A stretch of 41,271 nt of DNA from an uncultured Phascolarctobacterium sp. (lineage in GTDB: Bacteria; Bacillota; Negativicutes; Acidaminococcales; Acidaminococcaceae), in assembly GCA_947589605.1 (NCBI GenBank), contig CANQBR010000012.1:1-41271 (forward strand). The letters run 5' to 3'. The position numbers and the translations under genes were made by a program. Positions within the stretch are counted from its first letter, which is position 1. Each line of letters begins with the position of its first letter. Positions 1-6,729 of this stretch are shown here, piece after piece. The notes below the pieces were generated by a model. It saw only the letters and a list, made by a program, of their open reading frames with translations, was not told the origin of the DNA and searched no databases.

Positions 1-106
1 TAGCCCTAAGGTCACCCTCGCCGGACGTTATCCGGCATCCTGCCCTATGGAGCTCGGACTTTCCTCAGCCGCTCAAGGCGGCCGCGATCAACTTTCCGTA
101 CTCACG
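1..106 (-). ncRNA. rnpB: RNase P RNA (5' part; runs off the window edge)
   Basis: This is the catalytic RNA of ribonuclease P, which matures tRNA 5' ends. Read on the minus strand, positions 73-50 contain the hallmark GAGGAAAGTCCGAGCTCC block that follows helix P2. The P2-like stem (GCGGCCGCC...GGCGGC-type pairing) lies just before it, and after it comes the GCAGGATGCCGGATAACGTC region leading to GAGGGTGACC. The 5' end is placed about 7 nt after the -10 box of the promoter at 113-141. Only about the first quarter is present; the rest lies left of position 1. Confidence 0.9.
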
Positions 107-112
107 CTCCTC

Positions 113-141
113 ATTTTACAGCGAAAACTTTTCCTTGTCAA
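113..141 (-). promoter_or_regulatory. Promoter of rnpB
   Basis: On the minus strand a TTGACA -35 box (141-136) is separated by 17 nt from a TAAAAT -10 box (118-113). This near-consensus housekeeping-sigma promoter sits immediately upstream of the RNase P RNA, as expected for a strongly expressed stable RNA. Confidence 0.8.
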
Positions 142-156
142 TTTATCTTTGCCGGC

Positions 157-1101
157 TCACTTGCCGATTTGAGCGGCCCTAGCCAAGGTAGCCTCGCACT
201 CTTTCATCAGGTCGGCGATGACCTGAGCGCAGGGTTTGATCTCATTGAGGACGTTCAGGCTCTGCCCTGCCATCACGGTGCCGTTCACCGTATCGCCTTC
301 GAAGATGCCCATGCGGTTGGTGCCGGTGCCCAAGGCCATCAATTCTTCCATAGGCACGCCGGCGATCTCTTTCTCGTGATAGAGTTGGGTGAAAGCGTTG
401 GCCAAACTGCGCACGCCGTGGCCTCTGCTCCAGCCGGTAACGGCGCTGTCGGTATCGGTAGCGGCGCAGATAGCGGCCTTGGCTTTGGGATGAGCGGGGC
501 ATTCGTCGGTGAGGATGAAGCGGGAGCCCATCTGCACGCCGTCGGCGCCCATCAAGAGAGCTGCGGCGATGGCCCGGCCGTCGCCGATGCCGCCGGCCAC
601 CAGCACGGGGATGTCGAATTTGTTGGCCAGCACGTTTTCCATCAAGGCCATGGTGGTCTGGGTGCCGATGTGGCCGCCGGCTTCCATGCCTTCGATGACG
701 AAGGCGTCGGCTCCGGCTGCGGCGATGCGCTTGGCCAGTTTAACGTTGGGCACTACCGGGATGGTCTTCACGCCGGCGGCCTTGAAGGTTGCCAGATGGG
801 GCACCGGGTTGCCTGCGCCCAAGGTGACGAAGGCCACTTTTTCTTTGCAGATGAGTTGGATGATATCCTTCACGTTGGGAGCCATCAGCATCACATTGCA
901 GCCGAAGGGCTTATCTGTCAAGCTTTTGGCTTTGGCGATCTGCTCCTCTACCCACTCGGTGGTGCGGCCGCCGGTGCCGATGATGCCGGCGCCGCCGCCG
1001 TTAGAAACAGCAGCTGCCAGCGCGGCGTCGGAGCACCAGGCCATGCCGCCTTGGATGATGGGATATTCGATGCCCAACAATTCGGTCAATCTTGTTTTCA
1101 T
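157..1101 (-). CDS. fabK: Enoyl-ACP reductase II, FabK (FMN-dependent)
   Basis: FabK reduces trans-2-enoyl-ACP in the last step of each fatty-acid elongation cycle in the cytosol. The 314-residue product matches the nitronate monooxygenase/FabK TIM-barrel family. It has the N-terminal YPIIQGGMAW motif, GGAGIIG, the FMN phosphate-binding VLVAGGIGDG and GADGVQMGSRF, and the EGMEAGGHIG loop typical of FabK. The start at 1101 was chosen over an upstream in-frame ATG because an AGGAGGT ribosome-binding site lies just ahead of it and the homologous N-terminus begins MKTR. The gene stands alone; other fatty-acid genes are not in view. The main alternative is a 2-nitropropane dioxygenase paralogue, but the motif pattern favours FabK. 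Confidence 0.85.
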   Translation of the reverse strand: MKTRLTELLGIEYPIIQGGMAWCSDAALAAAVSNGGGAGIIGTGGRTTEWVEEQIAKAKSLTDKPFGCNVMLMAPNVKDIIQLICKEKVAFVTLGAGNPVPHLATFKAAGVKTIPVVPNVKLAKRIAAAGADAFVIEGMEAGGHIGTQTTMALMENVLANKFDIPVLVAGGIGDGRAIAAALLMGADGVQMGSRFILTDECPAHPKAKAAICAATDTDSAVTGWSRGHGVRSLANAFTQLYHEKEIAGVPMEELMALGTGTNRMGIFEGDTVNGTVMAGQSLNVLNEIKPCAQVIADLMKECEATLARAAQIGK

Positions 1102-1118
1102 AATGTTACCTCCTATGT

Positions 1119-1149
1119 GCGGACGATGACCGTCCGCCGTCTCATTATA
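1119..1149 (-). promoter_or_regulatory. fabK leader: -10 box and a 7-bp hairpin
   Basis: A TATAAT box (1149-1144, minus strand) lies upstream of fabK, but no good -35 is visible. The short leader contains a perfect GCGGACG/CGTCCGC hairpin with a 5-nt loop (1119-1137), just upstream of the ribosome-binding site. It might be an operator or mRNA structure; it does not resemble the FapR or FabT sites I know. Confidence 0.4.
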
Positions 1150-1225
1150 CAATTTTGCAAGGGCCCTTTGGGAAAATTTTCCGTGAAATCAAAACCTCTC
1201 TTAAGAAAAAGTCGCAGTTCTCAAT

Positions 1226-1256
1226 GAGAAAGCCCCCGGCGGCGAAAGCCGGGGGC
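1226..1256 (-). terminator. Rho-independent terminator of the EF-G-like gene
   Basis: A 9-bp GC stem (1232-1240 with 1248-1256) with a 7-nt loop is followed on the minus strand by a short T-rich tail (TTTCTCATT). It lies about 35 nt after the stop codon at 1292. Confidence 0.65.
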
Positions 1257-1291
1257 AAGGCAGGAGCGGCGGCCCGCTCGCTGCCCTCTCG

Positions 1292-3355
1292 TTACTGTTG
1301 CTGCTTGCGGTCGGCGATGATCTTCTCGGCCAGTTTGGCAGGCACGTCTTCGTAATGATCGAACTTCATCTCGAAAGTACCCTGACCTTGGGTGATGGCT
1401 CTCAGGTCTACCGCATATTCGCTGATCTCGGCGTAGGGCACCTGGGCGCTCACTACGCTCAAGCCCTCTTCTACAGGCTGCATGCCCAAGATGCGGCCCC
1501 GCTTGGAGTTGAGGTCGCCGATAACGTCGCCCATCATGCTGTCGGCGCAGGTGACGCTGAGGTTGTAGATGGGCTCAAGGAGCACCGGCTTGCACTGCTC
1601 CATGGCTTTTTTGAAGGCGATGTTGGAGGCGGTCTTGAAGGCCATTTCCGAAGAATCGACGCTGTGATAGGAGCCGTCCAGCAAAGTGATGCGCATATCC
1701 ACTACGGGATAGCCGGCCAAAATGCCCTTCTGCATCGATTCTACCATGCCTTTTTCTACGGCTGGGATGTATTGACGAGGCACGGCGCCGCCGAAGATCT
1801 TGTCCACGAATTCGAAGCCGCCTCCCGGAGGCAGAGGCTCCATGCGGATCACTACATGGCCGTACTGACCGTGGCCGCCGGATTGTTTCTTATGCTTGCC
1901 TTCCACTTCGGCACTGCCTCTGATGGTCTCTTTGTATTCTACCATGGGGGCCTTCAGCTCGGCCTCTACGCCGAACTTCCTCTGCATCCTCTCCATGATG
2001 ATCTCGATGTGCTGATCGCCCATGCCGGACACCAACGACTCCTTGGTGATGGGGTTCTTGGTGACGATGATAGTGGGGTCTTCGTCCATCAAGCGGGTGA
2101 GGGCGGTCATGATCTTGTCTTCGTCGCCCTTCTTCTTGGCGGAGATGGCCCGAGTGTACATGGGCAGCGGGAAGGCGATGGGAGCGAACTCCACGGGGTT
2201 GGCCTTGGTGCACAAGGTGTCGCCGGTAGAAGTGTATTGCAGTTTGGCAACGACGCCGATGTCGCCGGCCACCGCTCTCTTCATGGGCAGCTGAGTTTTG
2301 CCCCGCATGGTGAAGATGTTGCTGATCCTCTCTTCCTGCTCACGGCGAGAATTATACACTACGCTGTCGCTCTCGATGGTGCCGCTGAACACTCTGAAGA
2401 AGCTGAGCCGGCCTACGAAGGGGTCGGAAGTGGTCTTGAAGACCAATGCGGACATAGGTGCATTGGCGTCGTGGATCTCTTCTTCGCCGGTGATTTTGTT
2501 GGTGACGGTGAAATCGCTGAGCACGGCGGGATAGGTGTAGTCGATGATGGCGCTCATCACCCGGCCCAAGCCGATGTTCTTTACGGCGCTGCCGCAGAGC
2601 ACGGGATAGAAGTTGGCCTGACGGATGCCTTTCACCAGGCACTTCATGATCTCTTCGTCGGTCACCTCTTCCCCTTCCAGATAGCGCATCATGCAATCGT
2701 CGTCGGCTTCCACGGCGGCTTCCACCATCTGTTCGTGAGCAGCTTCCGCCGCTGCCTTATATTCGTCGGGGATCTCTATCTCGTCGGAACCGTTGCCGTT
2801 GGCCCTGTAAGCCTTCATCTTATAAAGGTCGATGATGCCGGCGAAATTGGCTTCCGTCCCCAAAGGCAGCTGCAGAGGCAGCACGTGCTTGCCGAATTTA
2901 TGGCGCAGATTTTCCAGCACCTGATCGAAATGGGCGTTCTCTCTGTCCATTTTGTTCACGAAGATGATCTTGGGCAGATGAGCCTCGTCGGCCAGCTTCC
3001 AGCACTGCTCCGTGCCTACCTGCACGCCGCCGGTGGCGGAGACCACGATCAAAGCCACGTCGGCGGCTCTGAAAGCGCCCTTCACTTCGGCCACGAAGTC
3101 GGCGAAGCCGGGAGTGTCGATAAAATTGATCTTGCAATCTCTCCACTCCACGGGAGCGAGAGTGGCGTTGACGGAAACTTTGCGTTTGATCTCTTCCGGC
3201 TCGTAGTCAGTGGTGGTGGCGCCGTCTTCTACCTTGCACATTCTGCTGATGGCTCCGGACCTATAGAGCAGAGCCTCGGTCACGGACGTGGTGCCTGCTC
3301 CGCCGTGGCCCACGATGGCCACGTTGCGGATCTTATCGCCGGTATAATCCTTCAT
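1292..3355 (-). CDS. Elongation factor G paralogue (FusA2-like) with an atypical P-loop
   Basis: This 687-residue translational GTPase has the full EF-G layout: G domain, domain II, and domains III-V (ending in the EF-G C-terminal domain with RGRILGM). The G4 motif NKMD is intact at 135-138. The G1 P-loop reads GHGGAGTT (16-23), so Thr22 replaces the invariant phosphate-binding Lys. G3 reads DTPGF (81-85), with Phe in place of the catalytic His. The latter is common in EF-G paralogues; the former is not expected of an efficient GTPase. The start is supported by an AAAGGAGG site. It is not in an rpsL-rpsG-tuf context, so the canonical fusA is presumably elsewhere. It could act in translocation under special conditions or in ribosome recycling; the role is inferred only from the family. 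Confidence 0.85.
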   Translation of the reverse strand: MKDYTGDKIRNVAIVGHGGAGTTSVTEALLYRSGAISRMCKVEDGATTTDYEPEEIKRKVSVNATLAPVEWRDCKINFIDTPGFADFVAEVKGAFRAADVALIVVSATGGVQVGTEQCWKLADEAHLPKIIFVNKMDRENAHFDQVLENLRHKFGKHVLPLQLPLGTEANFAGIIDLYKMKAYRANGNGSDEIEIPDEYKAAAEAAHEQMVEAAVEADDDCMMRYLEGEEVTDEEIMKCLVKGIRQANFYPVLCGSAVKNIGLGRVMSAIIDYTYPAVLSDFTVTNKITGEEEIHDANAPMSALVFKTTSDPFVGRLSFFRVFSGTIESDSVVYNSRREQEERISNIFTMRGKTQLPMKRAVAGDIGVVAKLQYTSTGDTLCTKANPVEFAPIAFPLPMYTRAISAKKKGDEDKIMTALTRLMDEDPTIIVTKNPITKESLVSGMGDQHIEIIMERMQRKFGVEAELKAPMVEYKETIRGSAEVEGKHKKQSGGHGQYGHVVIRMEPLPPGGGFEFVDKIFGGAVPRQYIPAVEKGMVESMQKGILAGYPVVDMRITLLDGSYHSVDSSEMAFKTASNIAFKKAMEQCKPVLLEPIYNLSVTCADSMMGDVIGDLNSKRGRILGMQPVEEGLSVVSAQVPYAEISEYAVDLRAITQGQGTFEMKFDHYEDVPAKLAEKIIADRKQQQ

Positions 3356-3524
3356 AAACTTTCCTCCTTTAACTATTAAGAGCTGTGGCTCAAATATTTA
3401 CACCTAGACGCATTACCTTGATAAATTCGCTGTTCCTGCTCCGTTTTCCTGCTTTTTTCTCACCGTCTGTTTAATTACTTTGCGGGGCGAAAAACTTTTT
3501 TGTTTTCAAAAGAAGAAGTGGCTT

Positions 3525-3650
3525 TGAGCTTGTCGCCGGGCGCCCTCAGCAGTATCGTTTAGACTTGCACGATGTACAAGAGGGTGAAAAGTTAGGGCGC
3601 GGATGAAAGGCTCTGCTGCGCCGGGCATTTCGACAAGCTCAATGACCGGC
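3525..3650. repeat. Dispersed inverted-repeat element, copy 1
   Basis: Perfect 11-bp inverted arms TGAGCTTGTCG (3525-3535) and CGACAAGCTCA (3631-3641) bracket about 95 bp. The right arm sits inside a block with CTCTGCTGCGCCGGGC (3611-3626) before it and TGACCGGC after it. The same block recurs at 39.37-39.54 kb. The size and non-coding nature suggest a REP/BIME-like or miniature mobile repeat; no transposase is present. Confidence 0.55.
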
Positions 3651-3670
3651 GGCTTACATTGAGCGCCCAA

Positions 3671-3693
3671 CTCCACGCTCCACACTCCACACC
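3671..3693. repeat. CTCCACA heptamer tandem repeat, copy 1
   Basis: Three consecutive 7-bp units (CTCCACG, CTCCACA, CTCCACA) lie directly after the inverted-repeat element. The same heptamer occurs at 4393-4418 and around 39.56-39.65 kb. Confidence 0.6.
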
Positions 3694-3710
3694 AAGTGAA
3701 ATGTATGTCC

Positions 3711-3976
3711 TCAATATCGGTCTAAAATGTCGTGATGTCCCACATCAACGAGGATGATCAGTTCGTCACCTTCAGAGAACCAGATAATGCGGATATCCAT
3801 ATTGACGCTGCACTCAAACAGATCTTCAGTTCCCTGAATGCGTTTAGTTCGTAAGGAGAGATGCATGGGGTTTTCGGCAAGAAGCCGCAATTTGTTCTGA
3901 AGCTGCTTTTTCTCTTGTGCGCTCAAAGCCTTAAAGTGCTTTTCAAACCGCTCGTAAAGGTCATCCGATAAGTCAT
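3711..3976 (-). pseudogene. RelE/ParE-family toxin gene broken by a 1-nt frameshift
   Basis: RelE-type toxins are small mRNA interferases that act on the ribosome. The natural start is the ATG at 3976: it overlaps the antitoxin stop as ATGA and has GGAGG 7 nt upstream. That frame gives MTYRMTFT, a typical RelE N-terminus, then continues wrongly and soon stops. The rest of the toxin (ERFEKHFKALSA ... VNMDIRIIWF ... VGHHDILDRY) lies in the next frame. Restoring one base near 3952-3954 gives a coherent 88-residue protein. An in-frame 102-codon reading from a TTG at 4019 exists, but it has no ribosome-binding site and runs deep into the antitoxin gene, so I read the toxin as inactivated. A sequencing error is possible. 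Confidence 0.7.
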
Positions 3977-4236
3977 CGATCCGCCTCCAGTTTTGCAAAC
4001 AGCGCATCCACGCTGTCAAAGACCGGCTGCTCGCCGGAAGCGATCTTTGCCTTTACATCGTCCAGCTCACTGCGGAGTTCATCAAGATATTTTTTCGGAT
4101 AAACGACCACCGGCAGCATGCAGATGGTCCCATCCCGCTCAAAAATATCCAGCTTATCGCCTTCGCAAAGACCCAGCTTAACGATGATCTCCTTCGGTAT
4201 GGTGATCTGTGACTTCTGACGCAATTCGGCCAACAT
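3973..4236 (-). CDS. AbrB/MazE-type antitoxin (SpoVT-AbrB domain)
   Basis: This 87-residue protein has an N-terminal swapped-hairpin AbrB DNA-binding domain: QKSQITIPKEI, then LGLCEGDKLDIFERDG. An acidic helical C-terminus (about 50-87) would wrap the toxin. The start at 4236 is chosen because AAAGGAG precedes it by 8 nt; an upstream TTG overlaps that site. The stop overlaps the toxin start as ATGA, the usual translational coupling of such pairs. It probably represses its own promoter through the palindrome at 4263-4285. AbrB-type antitoxins often pair with MazF or VapC toxins; a RelE-type partner is less usual. Confidence 0.8.
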   Translation of the reverse strand: MLAELRQKSQITIPKEIIVKLGLCEGDKLDIFERDGTICMLPVVVYPKKYLDELRSELDDVKAKIASGEQPVFDSVDALFAKLEADR

Positions 4237-4262
4237 GCGATCAGCTCCTTTGTCCAAAATTT

Positions 4263-4318
4263 GAAAGTGGGAATTTCCGACTTTCTTACTTATAGCATAT
4301 ACCTTTTCTGCGGATCAA
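4263..4318 (-). promoter_or_regulatory. Toxin-antitoxin promoter with an overlapping palindromic operator
   Basis: On the minus strand a TTGATC -35 (4318-4313) is followed after 18 nt by a TATAAG -10 (4294-4289). Across the expected start site is a near-perfect palindrome, GAAAGTGGGAA/TTCCGACTTTC (4263-4285), with one mismatch per arm. Its place between the -10 box and the antitoxin gene suits autorepression by the AbrB-like protein. Confidence 0.65.
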
Positions 4319-4392
4319 GCAAGAGGGAGATCGTCTTGACCGCTAGCTGCGCCGCTCGCTCTTTTTTCTTCCTATGTATAAGAAGCGCCCAA

Positions 4393-4418
4393 CTCCACAC
4401 TCCACACTCCACACTCCA
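4393..4418. repeat. CTCCACA heptamer tandem repeat, copy 2
   Basis: Nearly four consecutive CTCCACA units lie between the toxin-antitoxin promoter and the porin terminator. They follow the word GCGCCCAA, as does copy 1. Confidence 0.65.
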
Positions 4419-4427
4419 AACTGAAGA

Positions 4428-4450
4428 AGGGACGCCTTTTGAGCGTCCCT
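4428..4450 (-). terminator. Terminator of the SLH porin gene
   Basis: The 8-bp stem AGGGACGC/GCGTCCCT has a 7-nt loop. On the minus strand it is followed by a moderately T-rich tail, about 40 nt after the porin stop codon. Confidence 0.6.
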
Positions 4451-4488
4451 CGGAACTTTGCTGCTTATTCTTTTGTCCCTCTTGCTTT

Positions 4489-5889
4489 TTAGAAAGTGAA
4501 CACCAGCTCGGACCACAAGGTTTTTACTTTTTGCTCAGCTACGAATGTAGTGCCTCCATCGGCCTTGGTTTTTAGATCGTAGTACTCCACGGCGCCCACG
4601 ATGTTTTTAGCAAAGGCATAGTTGGCACCTATCATCCAGCCTTTGAAGCCACTGTTGAATGTAGCAGAACACTCTTCGTTACCATTAAAAAGATAATGTC
4701 CCTGCCATTTATAATTCCCATTCATGGTGTGAGCTACTTCAGTGCCTCTGCCTTGATCGTAATATTTGCCGTACACGCCCCAGCTGCCAGGTTTATTGGC
4801 TTTGGCCCCCTTATAATCGAGACCCACGATGATGCCGTCATCATCAAAATCGTAATGATTGTTTCCTTTTGTAATTGTATCTAAACTGGACTTTATATAA
4901 TCGGCAGTAATTGTAAGATCTTCGCTTATGTCGTAGCTCAGCCCTACGCTCCACACTTTGTTGTCGTCCAAGGCCGTTCTTGTTATACCTGCATTGGCAT
5001 CATCAACTACATCTCCGTCTTTAAATACCGTATAGCCCACATTGGCGCTCAACGCTCCCCATTTTCCTGCCACATTGGCTCCGTAGAATTCCTTATAGTT
5101 AAAAGATGTTGAACTATACTCTCCATTACTCAAAAGTTCAGTTGCCCTAAAGGAGTCATCTTGCCCGGTAGGCTTGCCGCCGAAAACAATCAGCTTCACA
5201 TCTTTACCATAAGAAGCTTGTATCATGTCCGCCCGTTCATCATAAAGATTGCCGTTCACCAAAATGAGATTCTGCCGGCCCGCCGTGATCTCCACGCCGC
5301 CGATGCGGCCTTCGACATAAGCCCGCTGGAAGTCCACCCTCTCATCGCCGGTGTCGCTGTGAGCGAAGTCTTGGATGTTCTGCAACATCCCGGTGTAGGT
5401 CCAGTCATCGTTGATCTGCCCTTTGAACCAGATACGGCTGCGCAACGCAGAGGTAGAATCGTCCATAGAGCCTTTCGAAGCACTCTCTTCAGAGCATTTG
5501 GAATTATTAAACTTGTTGTTTTTGATGTCGGCGTAGTGAAGTCTAATCTCCCCTGCTATCTTAACGGCATCGGCCTTCTTCTCCAGATTGGCAACGCGAA
5601 CGCCCAGAGCATCCAGCTCGTCGGCAAATTCTGCGGCCAATTTGTCCACGTTGGCGCCCTTGGCCATGGCCTTGGCCACGATCTGGGCCATCTCGTAGCG
5701 AGTCATCAGCTTGTCGCCGCCGAAAGTGCCGTCGCCGTAACCGTCGATAACGCCGGCAGCAGCCAGTTTCTCGATGCTGTCATAGGCCCAATGGCCAGCG
5801 GGCACATCACTGAACGGATTGGCCGCATAAGCGGAGGCAGTTACGCCCAGAGCCATGGCCATGGCAAAGATAAGACTTTTCTTCATCAT
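4489..5889 (-). CDS. SLH-domain outer-membrane porin (OmpM-like)
   Basis: This 466-residue protein has a Sec signal peptide (1-23, cleavage after AYA) and one SLH domain (about 25-80: PFSDVPAGHWAYDSIEKL, GYGDGTFGGD, TRYEMAQIV). A short predicted coiled-coil linker (about 82-110) follows, then a beta-barrel rich in aromatic and polar alternation, ending in Phe. This is the architecture of the major porins of diderm Firmicutes, where the SLH domain binds polyaminated peptidoglycan and the barrel spans the outer membrane. It provides diffusion and tethers the outer membrane. Two adjacent ATGs follow an AAGGAG site; the first is used. The gene is monocistronic, with its own promoter and terminator. 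Substrate specificity cannot be read from sequence. Confidence 0.9.
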   Translation of the reverse strand: MMKKSLIFAMAMALGVTASAYAANPFSDVPAGHWAYDSIEKLAAAGVIDGYGDGTFGGDKLMTRYEMAQIVAKAMAKGANVDKLAAEFADELDALGVRVANLEKKADAVKIAGEIRLHYADIKNNKFNNSKCSEESASKGSMDDSTSALRSRIWFKGQINDDWTYTGMLQNIQDFAHSDTGDERVDFQRAYVEGRIGGVEITAGRQNLILVNGNLYDERADMIQASYGKDVKLIVFGGKPTGQDDSFRATELLSNGEYSSTSFNYKEFYGANVAGKWGALSANVGYTVFKDGDVVDDANAGITRTALDDNKVWSVGLSYDISEDLTITADYIKSSLDTITKGNNHYDFDDDGIIVGLDYKGAKANKPGSWGVYGKYYDQGRGTEVAHTMNGNYKWQGHYLFNGNEECSATFNSGFKGWMIGANYAFAKNIVGAVEYYDLKTKADGGTTFVAEQKVKTLWSELVFTF

Positions 5890-6030
5890 CTTTTCTCCTT
5901 TTTTGCTTTTTGCAAAATTCTGAGCCGCCGATCCCCACTTGAGTCTCCTCGTTCCCTCATCGTATCGCCCGGTTGCGGAGAGTTTTGCACTTTACCGAAC
6001 GAGGAGAAAACTTCGTCCTCGTTTACCGCA

Positions 6031-6058
6031 AGTATAGCATACTTGTACCCCCCCGCAA
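6031..6058 (-). promoter_or_regulatory. Promoter of the SLH porin, with a long leader
   Basis: A TTGCGG -35 (6058-6053) and an extended -10, TGC-TATACT (6036-6031), are separated by 16 nt. They imply a 5' leader of about 135 nt. The leader contains a CGAGGA/TCCTCG hairpin near 6000-6022. A long structured leader on an abundant porin mRNA may carry post-transcriptional control; nothing more specific is visible. Confidence 0.6.
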
Positions 6059-6107
6059 GACTTTTGTGAATTTTCTTAAAAATTTTATCAAAGAGCATAA
6101 AGAGAAA

Positions 6108-6141
6108 GACCCTGCTCAGTCTTGTTAGACTGAGCAGGGTC
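6108..6141. terminator. Strong 14-bp hairpin, probably terminating the DUF4926 unit
   Basis: A perfect 14-bp stem (6108-6121 with 6128-6141) with a TTGTTA loop has a T-rich tail on both strands: CTTTGTTTA on plus, TTTCTCTTTAT on minus. It lies about 20 nt beyond the minus-strand ORF ending at 6160, so it probably ends that transcript. Confidence 0.7.
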
Positions 6142-6159
6142 CTTTGTTTACTATTTTAT

Positions 6160-6427
6160 TTACCAGTCGATCATAAAATCAAGTCGGATGCTTAGATAAA
6201 ACAAAAAGTCCACAGAGCCGCCCTGCGGCAGAACTATGGTGACCAAACACCAGCTACCATGGGGCAGTCGATATGGACTGTTACCATTGTACCGCATCTT
6301 CGTCAGAACGCAAGAGAGGACAGCACTTTCGCAAAGAGGATCGAGGTACTGTTCATACATGAAAGTTTCGGAAACTTTCCGACAGAGCCGTGCCGCTTCT
6401 TCAAAGCCGCTCTATGTTCGACCTTCA
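6160..6427 (-). pseudogene. Broken small gene downstream of the DUF4926 gene, family not recognised
   Basis: An ATG at 6427, 14 nt after the DUF4926 stop and preceded by AAAAGG, begins MKVEHRAALKK but stops after 41 codons. A second frame carries a longer protein-like stretch, GFEEAARLCRKVSETFMYEQ onward to the stop at 6160. The simplest reading is one gene of about 90 codons that has suffered a small frameshift near 6410. Alternatively, only the shorter ORF from an ATG at 6360 (66 codons) is translated. I do not recognise the protein. Its placement after DUF4926 and before a strong hairpin suggests a two-gene unit. Confidence 0.35.
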
Positions 6428-6441
6428 TTAAACCTTTTGCT

Positions 6442-6627
6442 TTAGGATTCAAATACTGCCTCTATAGCATCGGATGGTGTCATAACGACGGCTATGGTAT
6501 CTCCGTTTTTATCAAAAAATTCTACTTCAAACGCAGAGCCGTCATATTCAAGCACTATCGTACCTTCTGTTCCGACCTTTAACCCCTGAAAATCTCTCTT
6601 TAATCTTACGATATCCGATTCTTTCAT
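6442..6627 (-). CDS. DUF4926 domain protein (61 residues)
   Basis: The product begins MKESDIVRLKRDF and contains GLKVGTEGTIVLEYDGSAFEVEF, matching the small all-beta DUF4926 family. The function is not established; such genes often sit in small two-gene units that look like toxin/immunity or toxin-antitoxin pairs. The start at 6627 fits the family N-terminus. A GGAG site lies about 13 nt upstream, which is long, and an in-frame start 22 codons earlier is possible but unlike the family. The downstream partner appears broken. Confidence 0.7.
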   Translation of the reverse strand: MKESDIVRLKRDFQGLKVGTEGTIVLEYDGSAFEVEFFDKNGDTIAVVMTPSDAIEAVFES

Positions 6628-6668
6628 ACTTGTGATCTCGCTCCTTTTTGTCAGGATACACAGATAGA

Positions 6669-6715
6669 CCTCTGCCCTCTCTTCCGTTTGCAAAATGCGG
6701 AAGAAAAAGCAGAGG
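6669..6715. other. Bulged hairpin between the pyk operon and the DUF4926 gene
   Basis: The outer arms CCTCTGC (6669-6675) and GCAGAGG (6709-6715) enclose the inner arms CTTCCG (6681-6686) and CGGAAG (6698-6703). It lies just after the stop of the unknown gene at 6730, so it may end the etf-pyk transcript. There is no T-tract on the minus strand, so termination is uncertain. Confidence 0.35.
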
Positions 6716-6729
6716 CCGTGGGTTCTCGT

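Larger units (their letters stand above)
3356..3710. other. Gene-free interval with an inverted-repeat element and heptamer repeats
   Basis: No credible coding sequence is seen. The left part is the upstream region of the EF-G-like gene, with no convincing promoter. From 3525 rightwards it carries the inverted repeat and the CTCCACA heptamers listed separately; both recur near 39.4-39.6 kb. Confidence 0.6.

Noticed and set aside
3711-4019. 102-codon toxin reading from a TTG start
   Set aside because: It lacks a ribosome-binding site and overlaps 47 nt of the antitoxin. The ATGA-coupled frame with GGAGG gives the real N-terminus, so a frameshift is the better explanation.
5886-6098. 70-codon minus-strand ORF upstream of the SLH porin
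   Set aside because: It spans the porin promoter and leader, has a charged, low-information sequence and no ribosome-binding site.
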